Shown here piece by piece: positions 18,786 through 27,509 of a stretch of DNA of 64,000 bases. Source of the DNA: Flavobacterium daemonense (GTDB lineage: Bacteria; Bacteroidota; Bacteroidia; Flavobacteriales; Flavobacteriaceae). Both the position numbers and the translations under genes were made by a program. Each line of letters begins with the position of its first letter. Positions within the stretch are counted from its first letter, which is position 1. The notes beneath the pieces were generated by a model. It was not told the DNA's origin. It worked only from the letters and a program-made list of their open reading frames with translations, and did not search any database. Location of the stretch: NCBI RefSeq assembly GCF_007341385.1, contig NZ_VJYD01000001.1:1-64000 (forward strand). The letters run 5' to 3'.

Positions 18786-18932
18786 AAGAATTAATTATCT
18801 AATTAATATGTTTTTCATTTTTATTTAGGCTATGAAATTTACAAATATCTTATTATAAAATTGATATTATTCTGTACATAAAATTCCGACCACAAAGTTG
18901 TACTCGGAATTTATATGCAGTTTTTTATCAAA

Positions 18933-19538
18933 TCAAAAGATATATGATAAACTCACTTGTGCTGTATTGTTTTGAAAATTAGTGTTGATGCCTGCTGTTT
19001 TAACTTTACTTACATCTGTTAGAGACAAATAATATCTAGCTCCAATTCCAAGTCCGTTTTGAAATTGGTAACCAATTCCTGCAGCAAGACCTCCATCAAT
19101 CTGTTGGGCAAATTTTGTATTGGAGTTAATTCCAAGACTTTTAAAATCTTCATCGATCAAAATTCCAATTTGTGGACCTGCTTCAAAATATATACCCAAA
19201 TTGGTTTTGTATTTTAAAAGAATTGGAACAGTAACGTAAGAAAGTTTTATATCTTGGCCATCTGTAAGTCCACCTTTAATTTTTGCTCCTTGAGTAGAAT
19301 ATAAAAATTCTTCTTGTACAGCAAAGTTATCGTTGAATTTATATCCTACAATTGCACCTGCATGAAATCCTGTTAGGCCTTCAGTATCGAAATCGGCATT
19401 TTTAAAGTTGCTATAATTGGCTCCCGTTTTTACACCAAAATAAAGGCGATCTGCTATATTTTTAAAAAAACTTTGACTAAATCCGCTTGTACATGTAAGA
19501 AGAATACAACCAATGAATATTTTTTTGACGTTTTTCAT
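18933..19538 (-). CDS. PorT-family outer membrane beta-barrel protein
   Basis: 201 residues with signal peptide (ending SGFSQ). Outer-membrane beta-barrel of the PorT/OMP_b-brl_2 type: alternating strands such as LYFGVKTGANYSNF, FHAGAIVGYKF, FAVQEEFLYSTQG and the C-terminal strand NTAQVSLSYIF ending in Phe. Such small barrels are common in Bacteroidota and mostly of unknown role. A TAATTTTG element (minus strand, 19590-19583) is a likely -7 box. It precedes the second LytS/LytTR pair by 147 bases on the same strand. Confidence 0.8.
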   Translation of the reverse strand: MKNVKKIFIGCILLTCTSGFSQSFFKNIADRLYFGVKTGANYSNFKNADFDTEGLTGFHAGAIVGYKFNDNFAVQEEFLYSTQGAKIKGGLTDGQDIKLSYVTVPILLKYKTNLGIYFEAGPQIGILIDEDFKSLGINSNTKFAQQIDGGLAAGIGYQFQNGLGIGARYYLSLTDVSKVKTAGINTNFQNNTAQVSLSYIF

Positions 19539-19915
19539 AATTTAAAAATTTTGTTTAATACTAATTATTGTTTTACGGAGGCCAAAATTATAATGACTTC
19601 ATTTAAAGTAGATGTAAAATGAAGGCGAGACGGACAAAATTTAGGGTGAAACGGATTTTGAAAACTGTTTTTTAAGGATTTCCTTTGATACTAGTGAAAA
19701 ACGCTAATTTATTTTAAACATTTTTACCTTCTATAGATCTTTTAAAAACGAAAAAACCTAGATTTAAAGAAGATTTTTTTTTAGAATCTATATCGACTGA
19801 GAGACACTTTTCGTCGATTGGTTTGGTGATTTTGTATATTGATAGCTGAAAAAACAAATTTTGGCATTACTTTAGATTAATATCTCTCATAATTAATATT
19901 TTAAATTTTAAAAAG
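19539..19915. other. Gene-free stretch between divergent genes
   Basis: 377 bases between the barrel gene and the His-rich protein gene. Apart from the likely minus-strand -7 element at 19583-19590, I see no open frame with protein-like composition, no strong hairpin and none of the dispersed repeats. It probably holds the two divergent promoters. Confidence 0.5.
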
Positions 19916-20362
19916 ATGAAAAAGTTAGTATTCGCCTTAATGCTTTTTACAAGTGTTTTTGCTCAGGCTCAGGTTTCAGTTAATGTAAATATAGGAACGC
20001 CTCCAAATTGGGGTCCAGTTGGTTACGATAACAGCAGATACTATTATTTGCCAGACATTGATGTTTATTATGATGTAAATCAAAGTGCATTTATTTATGA
20101 CAACAGTGGAAGATGGGTACGCGAAAAAAGACTTCCAGAAAGATACAGAAATTATGATTTGTACTCAGGCTACAAAGTGGTTTTGAATGATTACAGAGGA
20201 GATGCTCCTTACACGTATCATAGCAAACACAGAGCAGAATATCCAAAAGGATATCACGGAAAACCTCAGAAAAACAGAGGTGAAAAACCTGAGAAACATG
20301 ATAACGGGAAACACAAAGGAAACGACAAACATCATTCAGATCATGACCACGATTACCATTAA
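19916..20362 (+). CDS. Secreted His-rich protein of unknown function
   Basis: 148 residues. Signal peptide (ending FAQAQ) and then a Tyr/Asn-rich middle (residues 25-90, with words PPNWGP, YYYLPDIDVYYD, RWVREKRLP) that resembles a small conserved secreted domain of Flavobacteria whose function I do not know. The last 45 residues are Lys/His/Asp-rich, ending HHSDHDHDYH, which could bind metal ions such as zinc, copper or nickel. Single-gene unit, closed by a strong terminator. Confidence 0.7.
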   Translation: MKKLVFALMLFTSVFAQAQVSVNVNIGTPPNWGPVGYDNSRYYYLPDIDVYYDVNQSAFIYDNSGRWVREKRLPERYRNYDLYSGYKVVLNDYRGDAPYTYHSKHRAEYPKGYHGKPQKNRGEKPEKHDNGKHKGNDKHHSDHDHDYH

Positions 20363-20380
20363 TAAAATTTAAACTTGATT

Positions 20381-20412
20381 AAAAAACGTCCCGAATTTCG
20401 GGACGTTTTTTT
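20381..20412. terminator. Bidirectional Rho-independent terminator
   Basis: ACGTCCCG and CGGGACGT (20386-20406) form a perfect GC-rich stem flanked by six A on one side and eight T on the other, so it works in both directions between the convergent His-rich protein and MscS genes. Confidence 0.9.
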
Positions 20413-20441
20413 TATTTTAAATAGTTTTGATTAATCAGATA

Positions 20442-22790
20442 TTAAGTAGAAAAGGTCAATCCTTTTGCTTTAAAATTGCTGAACAAAACCTGGCGTGCAC
20501 TGCTAATACTTTCTTCGGTACGGTAAATACTGCACCAAAATTTAATCAAGAGTTTATATTTTCCATCAGAAATTGCCGTGTAGAATATTTGAGGCGCTTT
20601 TTCAAGATTAATTAGCGGAATATTTTCAAGTGCTTGCATGACAATTTCATTTATAGCATCTGGAGTAGTGTCGCCAGTAATCTCGATTGAAATTTCGACA
20701 AGTTTAAAATTGTCGGTATACGTCCAGTTTGTAATGTTTTGCGATAGTAAATTTCCATTCGGAATAATAATTTCGGCACCATTTGGCGCATTGATTTTTG
20801 TAGTTCTTAATCCCATTGATTTCACTCGTCCAGATTCGGAACTAATTTCGATAACGTCACCAATCTGAATCGGTTTGTCAAAAATCAAAATGACACCCGA
20901 TACAAAATTATTGACCACATTTTGAAGCCCAAGTCCAACCCCAACCCCAAGTGCGCCTAAAAGAATACTTAGTTTGTCTAATGGCATTCCTGAAGCCGCA
21001 ACGGCTAAAAGATAACCGGCAATCAAAACAAGAAGTCTGGTAATTAGTAATTTAGAATGTTGCCTTTTGTTGACGTTTTCTTCGTTTTCATCATCGATTT
21101 CACCAAAAAAGTAAGCTACATATTTTTGAAGAAGATGCGCAATCCAAATAATGATAAAGAATAAAACAATATTTCCTAAAGTAAACGTAATGCTTCCGAT
21201 CGTGTTTGGATGGCTTAATAAATCTCCTAAAGAAGTTCGAAGTGATTCCCAAATATTTAGATTAGAAGCAATCACCACAAGCCACATATAGCTGAGAACG
21301 ATGACAAAAGGCTTTTTTAAAGTGTCCGATAAACTTTCGTAATCAAAAATCTTTTCTAAACCGCGCTTAATTCTTGTCGTATAGATTTGAAGCAGAATAA
21401 CTTCCAGAATGATCTTTAATAAAACACTCAGTGCAACAATCTGCGTAAGCGAAATAAAAGCCGTAAGTGTGAGCATATTAGAAAGAGAAACTCTTCCAAA
21501 AAGATTATAAAGGATCGATAAACCATTAAAACCAATAAAAATAATGCTTGCCCATTTAAAGAATCCTTTGATATACAATTGATCTTTAATGCTTTTGATT
21601 TGCACCAATCCATATCGTATTCCCAGAATATTAATTACAATGAAAGCACAACGTTGTATAAAACCAACTTCTATAAATAAATCAAGAAAGCAAAGCGTGA
21701 AGAAAAGTCCCATCAAAAGCAACCAATTTTTCATTGATTGTGCTGACCATTTATTTTTGAAAAGTATCGTAAGAACGCCAAGCAAAATAAGCTGAAGCAT
21801 TTCTAAAAACAGAGCAGGAGCATATAAATTACTGACAACGGCAATATTAAGTCCAATTACAAGAACAGGAATCAACACACCTCGATTTAAATAATTAAAG
21901 TTAAAAAGAGTCAGATTTTCAGCGTATCCGTTTTCTTTCAGGTATTTTATATTTCGGAAAATGTACCAAAACAAAATTCCCATAAAGAACAATAAAGTAA
22001 TTAATCCGCCGGCGCGGTAACTGAGATAATAGGAAGCAACGCTTTTCTCAATAATTACTTTTGCTCTTATATTTTGCGATACTTTTTTCTTAGGTACAGA
22101 ATCGTTTGTACTCCATAAAAACGGATATTCTTTCCTAAGAATACTAATTCCAGATTGTTCCAGTTTGTTTTCAACAGTAATCAAGGCGTTTGATACTGCA
22201 ATTTTTCTTTCAACAGTCAGCTTTTTTTTGTTGTTTAAAATCCCTTGATTTTTAGTCATCAAACTGTCTGTTGCCAGATATCTTTTTTTAAGGTTGGCGA
22301 ATTCCTTTTTGAATTGCTTACGGCGAACAGTATCTTTTATGAGTTCCATAAAAGTTTTGTCTTTATGCAAATCGACAAACCTAGTTTTGATTTTTTCTAG
22401 ATTCGCATTTCGGGAATTGATGGCCGCATTTTGGTCTTCCAGTTCCTGCTGAATCTCTTTCAGAACAATGCGATACATTTGCTGATTACGCACATTCGGA
22501 TTTGCACCTTTTAAACTTGTTAAGATGAGATCAATTTTGCTTTGCGTTCTTTTGATTTCACCAAATAAATGATGTGTTGCGCCATCAAAATCGGCATCAT
22601 TGTAGGCAGACTCCATAACCTCGCCCGCTTTTTCAATTGCCATCAGGTAATCGCTGTCGGTTGTGGTTTTTTCAAATAATTTTGGATGGTTTTCTTTTTT
22701 CTGCGGAGTTGTTTGCGAATGTGCAATTGGCACAAAAAATAAGACTGCTAATAAGGCGAATAAGTAGAGATAATTTCTTTTTAGAATCAT
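20442..22790 (-). CDS. Large MscS-family mechanosensitive channel
   Basis: 782 residues, much longer than MscS itself (286 in E. coli). Signal peptide (ending AHSQ), a coiled-coil periplasmic region (about 30-250) as in MscK-type channels, a set of some eight to ten membrane helices (250-600), then the MscS pore helix and beta domain with ALGVGVGLGLQNVVNNFVSG near residues 620-640 and DKPIQIGDVIEI. C-terminal vestibule domain follows to the end. Opens under membrane tension to release solutes in osmotic downshock. A possible -7 element TAAATTTG lies upstream (22816-22823, minus). Confidence 0.92.
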   Translation of the reverse strand: MILKRNYLYLFALLAVLFFVPIAHSQTTPQKKENHPKLFEKTTTDSDYLMAIEKAGEVMESAYNDADFDGATHHLFGEIKRTQSKIDLILTSLKGANPNVRNQQMYRIVLKEIQQELEDQNAAINSRNANLEKIKTRFVDLHKDKTFMELIKDTVRRKQFKKEFANLKKRYLATDSLMTKNQGILNNKKKLTVERKIAVSNALITVENKLEQSGISILRKEYPFLWSTNDSVPKKKVSQNIRAKVIIEKSVASYYLSYRAGGLITLLFFMGILFWYIFRNIKYLKENGYAENLTLFNFNYLNRGVLIPVLVIGLNIAVVSNLYAPALFLEMLQLILLGVLTILFKNKWSAQSMKNWLLLMGLFFTLCFLDLFIEVGFIQRCAFIVINILGIRYGLVQIKSIKDQLYIKGFFKWASIIFIGFNGLSILYNLFGRVSLSNMLTLTAFISLTQIVALSVLLKIILEVILLQIYTTRIKRGLEKIFDYESLSDTLKKPFVIVLSYMWLVVIASNLNIWESLRTSLGDLLSHPNTIGSITFTLGNIVLFFIIIWIAHLLQKYVAYFFGEIDDENEENVNKRQHSKLLITRLLVLIAGYLLAVAASGMPLDKLSILLGALGVGVGLGLQNVVNNFVSGVILIFDKPIQIGDVIEISSESGRVKSMGLRTTKINAPNGAEIIIPNGNLLSQNITNWTYTDNFKLVEISIEITGDTTPDAINEIVMQALENIPLINLEKAPQIFYTAISDGKYKLLIKFWCSIYRTEESISSARQVLFSNFKAKGLTFST

Positions 22791-22971
22791 AATTTAAGAA
22801 TGAAATTTGGGTTTTCAAATTTAATTTTTTTTGCCAATTTCTAAGCTCTAATTAAGTAAATATTAGGAAAAATCAACATTAATTTTTTTGCTTTTTTAAT
22901 GAAATTTATAAAATGAGATATAGCAATTCGAAATAAAATTTTTATTTTAGTAAGCTCACTTTAAGTAAAAT

Positions 22972-23610
22972 ATGGGAAAACAAAATACCACAAAAAGAAA
23001 GATTTTGCCGAGTATTATTTTTATCTTGGAATTGTACGCACTGCCTGTACAATTTTATTTATTATTAAATGGATCTGAATTTACTTTTTTCAGTGCAACA
23101 GTGCGCTTTTTTAGTTTTTTTACTATTCTGACCAATTCAATAGTTTTCTTATGGGCAGGAATGTTTTTATTTAAAGGAAAATCGAACAGTAAATCTTTTT
23201 TTTCAAGATATACAACAATCACTGCTATAACAGTTTACATCATGATTGTTGGAATTGTTTTTAATGTACTTTTACGTTCTATTGCTCATTTAGATGGCCA
23301 ACATCGTATTGTCAGCGAAATTTTTCATGCCGTTGTACCGTCTTTATTCTTTATTTATTGGTTTTTTGTTGTCCCTATAGAAAAGATCTCTTTTAAGGTT
23401 ATTTTGCTTTGGCTGATTTATCCGATTATTTACATGATTTAGACTCTGCTTCACGGAATTTCGACCAATTTTTATCCTTACCCTTTTGTTGATGTAACAA
23501 AAATAGGCTTTGAAAAAGCAATTATAAATGGATTTTTTGTACTGATAGCGTTTGTAATTTTATCTAGTATTCTGATTTTCATTTCTAATAAAAGAAATAA
23601 AATTATCTAA
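22972..23610 (+). pseudogene. Pr6Pr-family membrane protein gene with premature TAG
   Basis: A 212-codon frame interrupted once, by TAG at 23440-23442 (codon 157). Upstream of it are five membrane helices of a Pr6Pr (FAR-17a/AIG1-like) protein; downstream, in the same frame, the reading continues with TLLHGISTNFYPYPFVDV and a last membrane helix, matching the conserved end of the family (the usual pattern is YPxxY.. then GFYPYPFxDV). The TAG stands just where a Tyr is normal, so a single base change explains it. The truncated 156-residue product would lack the sixth helix. Nonsense mutation or a base-calling error are the two explanations. Confidence 0.8.
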
Positions 23611-23657
23611 AAAAAACTCAGTAGCTTAGAATCTTAGCACCTTAGTACCTAAAAAAA

Positions 23658-24665
23658 TTAAAATTTAGCCTTAAAATGCTTTATATTAAAATTTTTAGAC
23701 TTGATTACCTTTCCTTTATCCGTAATCATCAAGCAAGAATATTCAGGGTATTTTTGAATTAAAAGCAAGCCTTCTTTTTGGCCTAAAACCATTGACGAAG
23801 TGCTTAATCCGTTTGCAGTTTCGGCATTTGGACCAAAAACAGTTACGCTGCACAAACCCGTTGCAGGATAGCCCGTTGCCGGGTTAATAATATGCGAATA
23901 ACGTTTTCCATTAAAAACAACAAATTTTTCATAACTGCCTGAAGTAGTAACAGCTTGTTCTTCAAGCGGAACAACTGCCAAAAGCTTTTCAGGATTAAAC
24001 GGATTTGTAATACCAATTTTCCACGGTTTTCCGTTTGGTTGTTTTCCCCAAGTGCTCATGTCGCCAGAACCGTTTATTATTCCTGCTTTTATCCCTTTTG
24101 CAATCATCATGGCGCGACATTTATCGGTGGCATAACCTTCTCCTAGAGCACCAAAACCAATTTTCATTCCCTGAAGTTTAAGGAAAATTGTTGACTGAAC
24201 GCTGTCCAAAATAATGTTTTTATAGCCAACTTTCTCAACCGATTTTTTTATGGCTTCCGCCGAAGGCATTTCGGTCATGGAGCCGTCAAATTTCCAGATT
24301 CTGTCCATAGCGGCAAAGCTCACATCAAATCCACCATTGGTTATTTCAGATAATTTTATGGCTCTTTTTGCAAGTTCAAAAACTTCTCGGTCGACTTTTA
24401 TAGGCTTTATTCCAGCATTTTGATTGACTTGAGAAACTTGAGAATCGGGTTTCCAGTCGGATATTAAGTTTTCAATTCTAGTAATTTCAGCAATTACTTC
24501 ATTTATATTTTGTTCTGCTTCAAGCGAATCTTTGGCAACAATCGAAATATCAAATCTTCCGCCCATTAAAAGAGTAGTTCTTTTTCGCAACACTTGAGCA
24601 TTGCCTGAAAAGAAGGATAAGATTGCAAAAAATAATAGTAACCAATATACTAATTTTGGTTTCAT
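23658..24665 (-). CDS. apbE: ApbE, FAD:protein FMN transferase
   Basis: 335 residues with an N-terminal signal segment (ending SGNAQ), so periplasmic. ApbE transfers FMN from FAD to a Ser/Thr of a target protein. Typical blocks are present: LMGGRFDISIVAKD (given by MGGRFDI), GFDVSFAAMDRIWKF, GFGALGEGYATDKC (given by GALGEGYATDK), NGSGDMSTWG and the metal-binding HIINPATGYPATG. Follows the PepSY-diflavin reductase by 12 bases and ends the cluster. Its probable substrate is the DUF2271 protein encoded two genes upstream. Confidence 0.93.
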   Translation of the reverse strand: MKPKLVYWLLLFFAILSFFSGNAQVLRKRTTLLMGGRFDISIVAKDSLEAEQNINEVIAEITRIENLISDWKPDSQVSQVNQNAGIKPIKVDREVFELAKRAIKLSEITNGGFDVSFAAMDRIWKFDGSMTEMPSAEAIKKSVEKVGYKNIILDSVQSTIFLKLQGMKIGFGALGEGYATDKCRAMMIAKGIKAGIINGSGDMSTWGKQPNGKPWKIGITNPFNPEKLLAVVPLEEQAVTTSGSYEKFVVFNGKRYSHIINPATGYPATGLCSVTVFGPNAETANGLSTSSMVLGQKEGLLLIQKYPEYSCLMITDKGKVIKSKNFNIKHFKAKF

Positions 24666-24677
24666 GATATAAATATT

Positions 24678-26861
24678 TTAATAGCAATCAGTTAAAAGCT
24701 GTCTGTTATTTTTATAATAAGATACGTTTTTAAGTCCGTTTGAAAGACATAATTCATCTAAAATAGTTTCAACATCTTTTTGCATTGCAAGCGAACCACA
24801 AATCATGATAGTGCCATTTTCTTTTAATAAATCAACAAAAAAGCTAGCATCTCTCTTTATTAAATCCATTACATAAAAATGTTCTGCTTCACGCGAAAAG
24901 GCCAAATGAAAATTTTGAAGCAGTTTTTTCTCCATCATTTCCGATGCGAATTTTTTGTAGCCAGAAACCATTTCCGTTTCCATTCGGAATCCAGAATACA
25001 AATGCGTTTCAGTTTTTCTCTTGTTTTGTTTGATCATTCCAAGAAATGGCGCAATTCCAGTTCCGTTAGAAATAAAAGCCACTTTTGATGTTTTCTTCGG
25101 AAAATGAAAAGCTTGATTATTGATGATTCTTCCTTTTATAACTTTCCCGACTTCTAAATTATTTAAGAAACCAGAACCCAATCCGTGCGGATGAAGTTTA
25201 ACAACTAATTGTATGTTTCCAGTATGATTTCCAATCGAGTAGAGGCGTTCTCTGTTGTCATTTGCCGGATAAACTGCCAATAAATCTCCAGAAGTAAATT
25301 TGGTTCTTGCATTCGCTCTCAGCGTCACCAAGAAAGTCTGTTCTGATTCAGAAACTAAAGTTTTGTCTAAAACCATTAATTTCTGCAATCCTTTTGGAAC
25401 ATGACTGTAAAGCGAAGGTGTAGTTGCCAATGAAATTCCGGTTTTGGCGCTCCACAATTTCACCCATTCTACAAATTCTACCGCCGATTTATCATTGACA
25501 GTCTGCAATTCCAAGAAACGCTCCGTCCAGTTTTGTTTTTCTAAAAGCTGATCCATTTCAACGGCAAAACCGCAAAAGTCAGGATACGATTTTGAACCAA
25601 AACCAACCACAGAAAAATTGATTTTCTGTTCCTGATTGTGTTTTTTTAATAGCGAAACAAATTTTCCTCCATTAGATGGTGCGTCGCCTAAACCGTGTGT
25701 TGAAGAAAAAGCGATTATATGTTCTGCTTTTGGGAAAACTGTATAATTGTTTAGTTCCGAAATATGCGCTTTGTGTCCTTGATCGATTAATTGTTTCAGA
25801 ATCGAATTGGCAAAACGCAACGTGCTTCCGTTTTCAGACCCCGCTAAAATAATGATCGAACTTTCGGCAGCTTTGAATTTGTTTTTAATTCGGCTCGCTC
25901 TTCGTTTTAACGTAATCGCAAAACCAGAATAAATAAAAAATAGTATATTAAGGCATGCGATTGCTAAAATAACCGCCCAAATGGCATTTATTCTTCCAGT
26001 ATGAATATCAAGAGTTAAAGCTGCTAACTGAACCGTCATTGGTGAAAGCTTCTCTGTAATTATAGCTCCTGTAACTTGATTAACTTCAATTTCGCGGTCT
26101 TTTAATTCAATGATATAATATTCTTCGGGATCATCTGTAAAAGGAAATTCAATTTTCTTTACATCTTTCAAAAGCGTTTTTTCAAATACAGAAGTTTTTT
26201 TGGCTTCCGCCGAAAGTTCTGTTTTTACAGGCTTTGGCTTTTCATCTCCCATGAAAAAGTTGAATCTTTCGAGAGAAAGATAAGTTCCTGTAAGCGCAAT
26301 AATTAAAATCGGAATTAAAGCTAATCTTCCAAAAACAACGTGGTAATATTGCGCAAAATATTCTTTGATTACTTTCGAAAAGAAATTACGAATTCCTCTT
26401 TGACGGCTCAAAACAAGCATAAATCCTGAAATTGCAATCAGAAACAATAAAAACGAAATTACGCCAACAAAAAAACGCCCCGTTTCGTGAAGAAACAAAG
26501 AGCGGTGAAGACTTGTAATCCATTGGATAAATTCACTTTTTTTTGCAGGAGTTCCTAGCGTTTTTCCTGTTTTTGCATCAATATAAGCGTTGATGTCATT
26601 TCCATCATCATCAATTGCTTGAAGTGTTACAAATTGATTGTAATCGATATTTACTTCTGTAATTTCAGCATATTTCTTTTTTAAAACAGGAAGCGTCTGA
26701 CCAAGAGTCAATGAATCAAAATTTTCTGTTTTGTATGGCAAAGTCTTTTCCTGAACAGCATCTACAGCCAAAATGATTCCAGTTACGGATGCCAGCAGTA
26801 AAAACAAAGAAGAAAACAAAGCCAAGGCTAAGTGTGTGTAACGCCAAAAAGAAAGTGTCAT
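24678..26861 (-). CDS. PepSY membrane protein fused to diflavin reductase
   Basis: 727 residues. Order: membrane helix about 10-33; periplasmic PepSY segment to about 110; helices near 125-150, 170-190 and 300-325 with a second PepSY-like segment between (EYYIIELKDREIEVNQVTG, core EYYIIELKDREI); cytoplasmic flavodoxin domain from about 335 (IIILAGSENGSTLRFA, STHGLGDAPSNGGKF); CysJ/FNR-type FAD domain (ERLYSIGNHTG) and NAD(P)H domain (FISNGTGIAPFLGMI, MICGSLAMQKDVETIL). It can carry electrons from NAD(P)H through FAD and FMN to the membrane and outwards. Membrane His residues may bind heme. Neighbours ApbE and a likely flavin-carrying periplasmic protein support an electron-export chain. Confidence 0.9.
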   Translation of the reverse strand: MTLSFWRYTHLALALFSSLFLLLASVTGIILAVDAVQEKTLPYKTENFDSLTLGQTLPVLKKKYAEITEVNIDYNQFVTLQAIDDDGNDINAYIDAKTGKTLGTPAKKSEFIQWITSLHRSLFLHETGRFFVGVISFLLFLIAISGFMLVLSRQRGIRNFFSKVIKEYFAQYYHVVFGRLALIPILIIALTGTYLSLERFNFFMGDEKPKPVKTELSAEAKKTSVFEKTLLKDVKKIEFPFTDDPEEYYIIELKDREIEVNQVTGAIITEKLSPMTVQLAALTLDIHTGRINAIWAVILAIACLNILFFIYSGFAITLKRRASRIKNKFKAAESSIIILAGSENGSTLRFANSILKQLIDQGHKAHISELNNYTVFPKAEHIIAFSSTHGLGDAPSNGGKFVSLLKKHNQEQKINFSVVGFGSKSYPDFCGFAVEMDQLLEKQNWTERFLELQTVNDKSAVEFVEWVKLWSAKTGISLATTPSLYSHVPKGLQKLMVLDKTLVSESEQTFLVTLRANARTKFTSGDLLAVYPANDNRERLYSIGNHTGNIQLVVKLHPHGLGSGFLNNLEVGKVIKGRIINNQAFHFPKKTSKVAFISNGTGIAPFLGMIKQNKRKTETHLYSGFRMETEMVSGYKKFASEMMEKKLLQNFHLAFSREAEHFYVMDLIKRDASFFVDLLKENGTIMICGSLAMQKDVETILDELCLSNGLKNVSYYKNNRQLLTDCY

Positions 26862-26909
26862 TGAATGAAAGCTAAAAGGTAATCAAATGTAAATTGGGAA
26901 TGTAAGGTA

Positions 26910-27392
26910 TTAAATTTTGTTTAATCTTACATATCTGATGTAGCCTTTTCCTTCAGTTTTATCAGCAAGACCAGCTGTTGTCAATGGAATTTCAAGATCA
27001 CTTACGTAATATTTTTGGTCCTCAACAGCCGACTCAAATCGTAGTTTATAACCTTTATTCAATTTAGAATCATCGATTTCAAAAGTGGTAACACTGCGGT
27101 CGCCTCCAGTAACTGACGCACCTGAAATAGCGCTAACATCATCACCTTTTGAAGTATGAAATTTGTTCCATTCTTTCAATGATTTGTACCATTTTTTATC
27201 ATCGCCCATTACATAAAGAGTTTTCTCGTATTCGCCTTTTGGATTGATTAAAGAAACTACGATATATGCGCCTTCTCCCATATAATTTGCCATTTGAAGC
27301 ATACATTTATATTTGCTTGTTTGCGCATTAGACTGAAAAGAAATAAGGCAGATAAGTGTTGCAGTAAGTGCGATTTTGAATATTGATTTCAT
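26910..27392 (-). CDS. DUF2271 periplasmic protein with flavinylation-like motif
   Basis: 160 residues. Signal peptide 1-24 (SFQSNAQ), then one DUF2271 domain: MLQMANYMGEGAYIVVSL, VMGDDKKWYKSLKEW, FEIDDSK, YVRLNKI. Residues 87-95 read SAISGASVT, very close to the motif D-x-x-S-G-A-S/T in which ApbE attaches FMN to the last residue (here S93); the leading Asp is replaced by Ser, with D84 and D85 just before. With ApbE and a diflavin PepSY protein in the same cluster, it is a good candidate for a covalently flavinylated electron carrier. That is inference; DUF2271 has no settled function known to me. Confidence 0.8.
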   Translation of the reverse strand: MKSIFKIALTATLICLISFQSNAQTSKYKCMLQMANYMGEGAYIVVSLINPKGEYEKTLYVMGDDKKWYKSLKEWNKFHTSKGDDVSAISGASVTGGDRSVTTFEIDDSKLNKGYKLRFESAVEDQKYYVSDLEIPLTTAGLADKTEGKGYIRYVRLNKI

Positions 27393-27409
27393 TTTAATTA
27401 TTAATTGTT

Positions 27410-27502
27410 ATTTGTGAAATGTAATATGTGAAATGTAATATGTGAAAAAATGAGTAAAAATTCGAAATCTACTTTTCATTTCTCACATATTACATTTCAC
27501 AA
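27410..27502. repeat. Short-word repeat and inverted copy between two genes
   Basis: Direct repeats of TGTGAAATGTAATA at 27412-27440 and, 40 bases on, the inverted words TCTCACATATTACATTTCAC (27480-27499). Together they can fold into a hairpin in the intergenic part of the cluster and could act as a processing or partial termination structure. Confidence 0.6.
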
Positions 27503-27509
27503 AAAAAAA

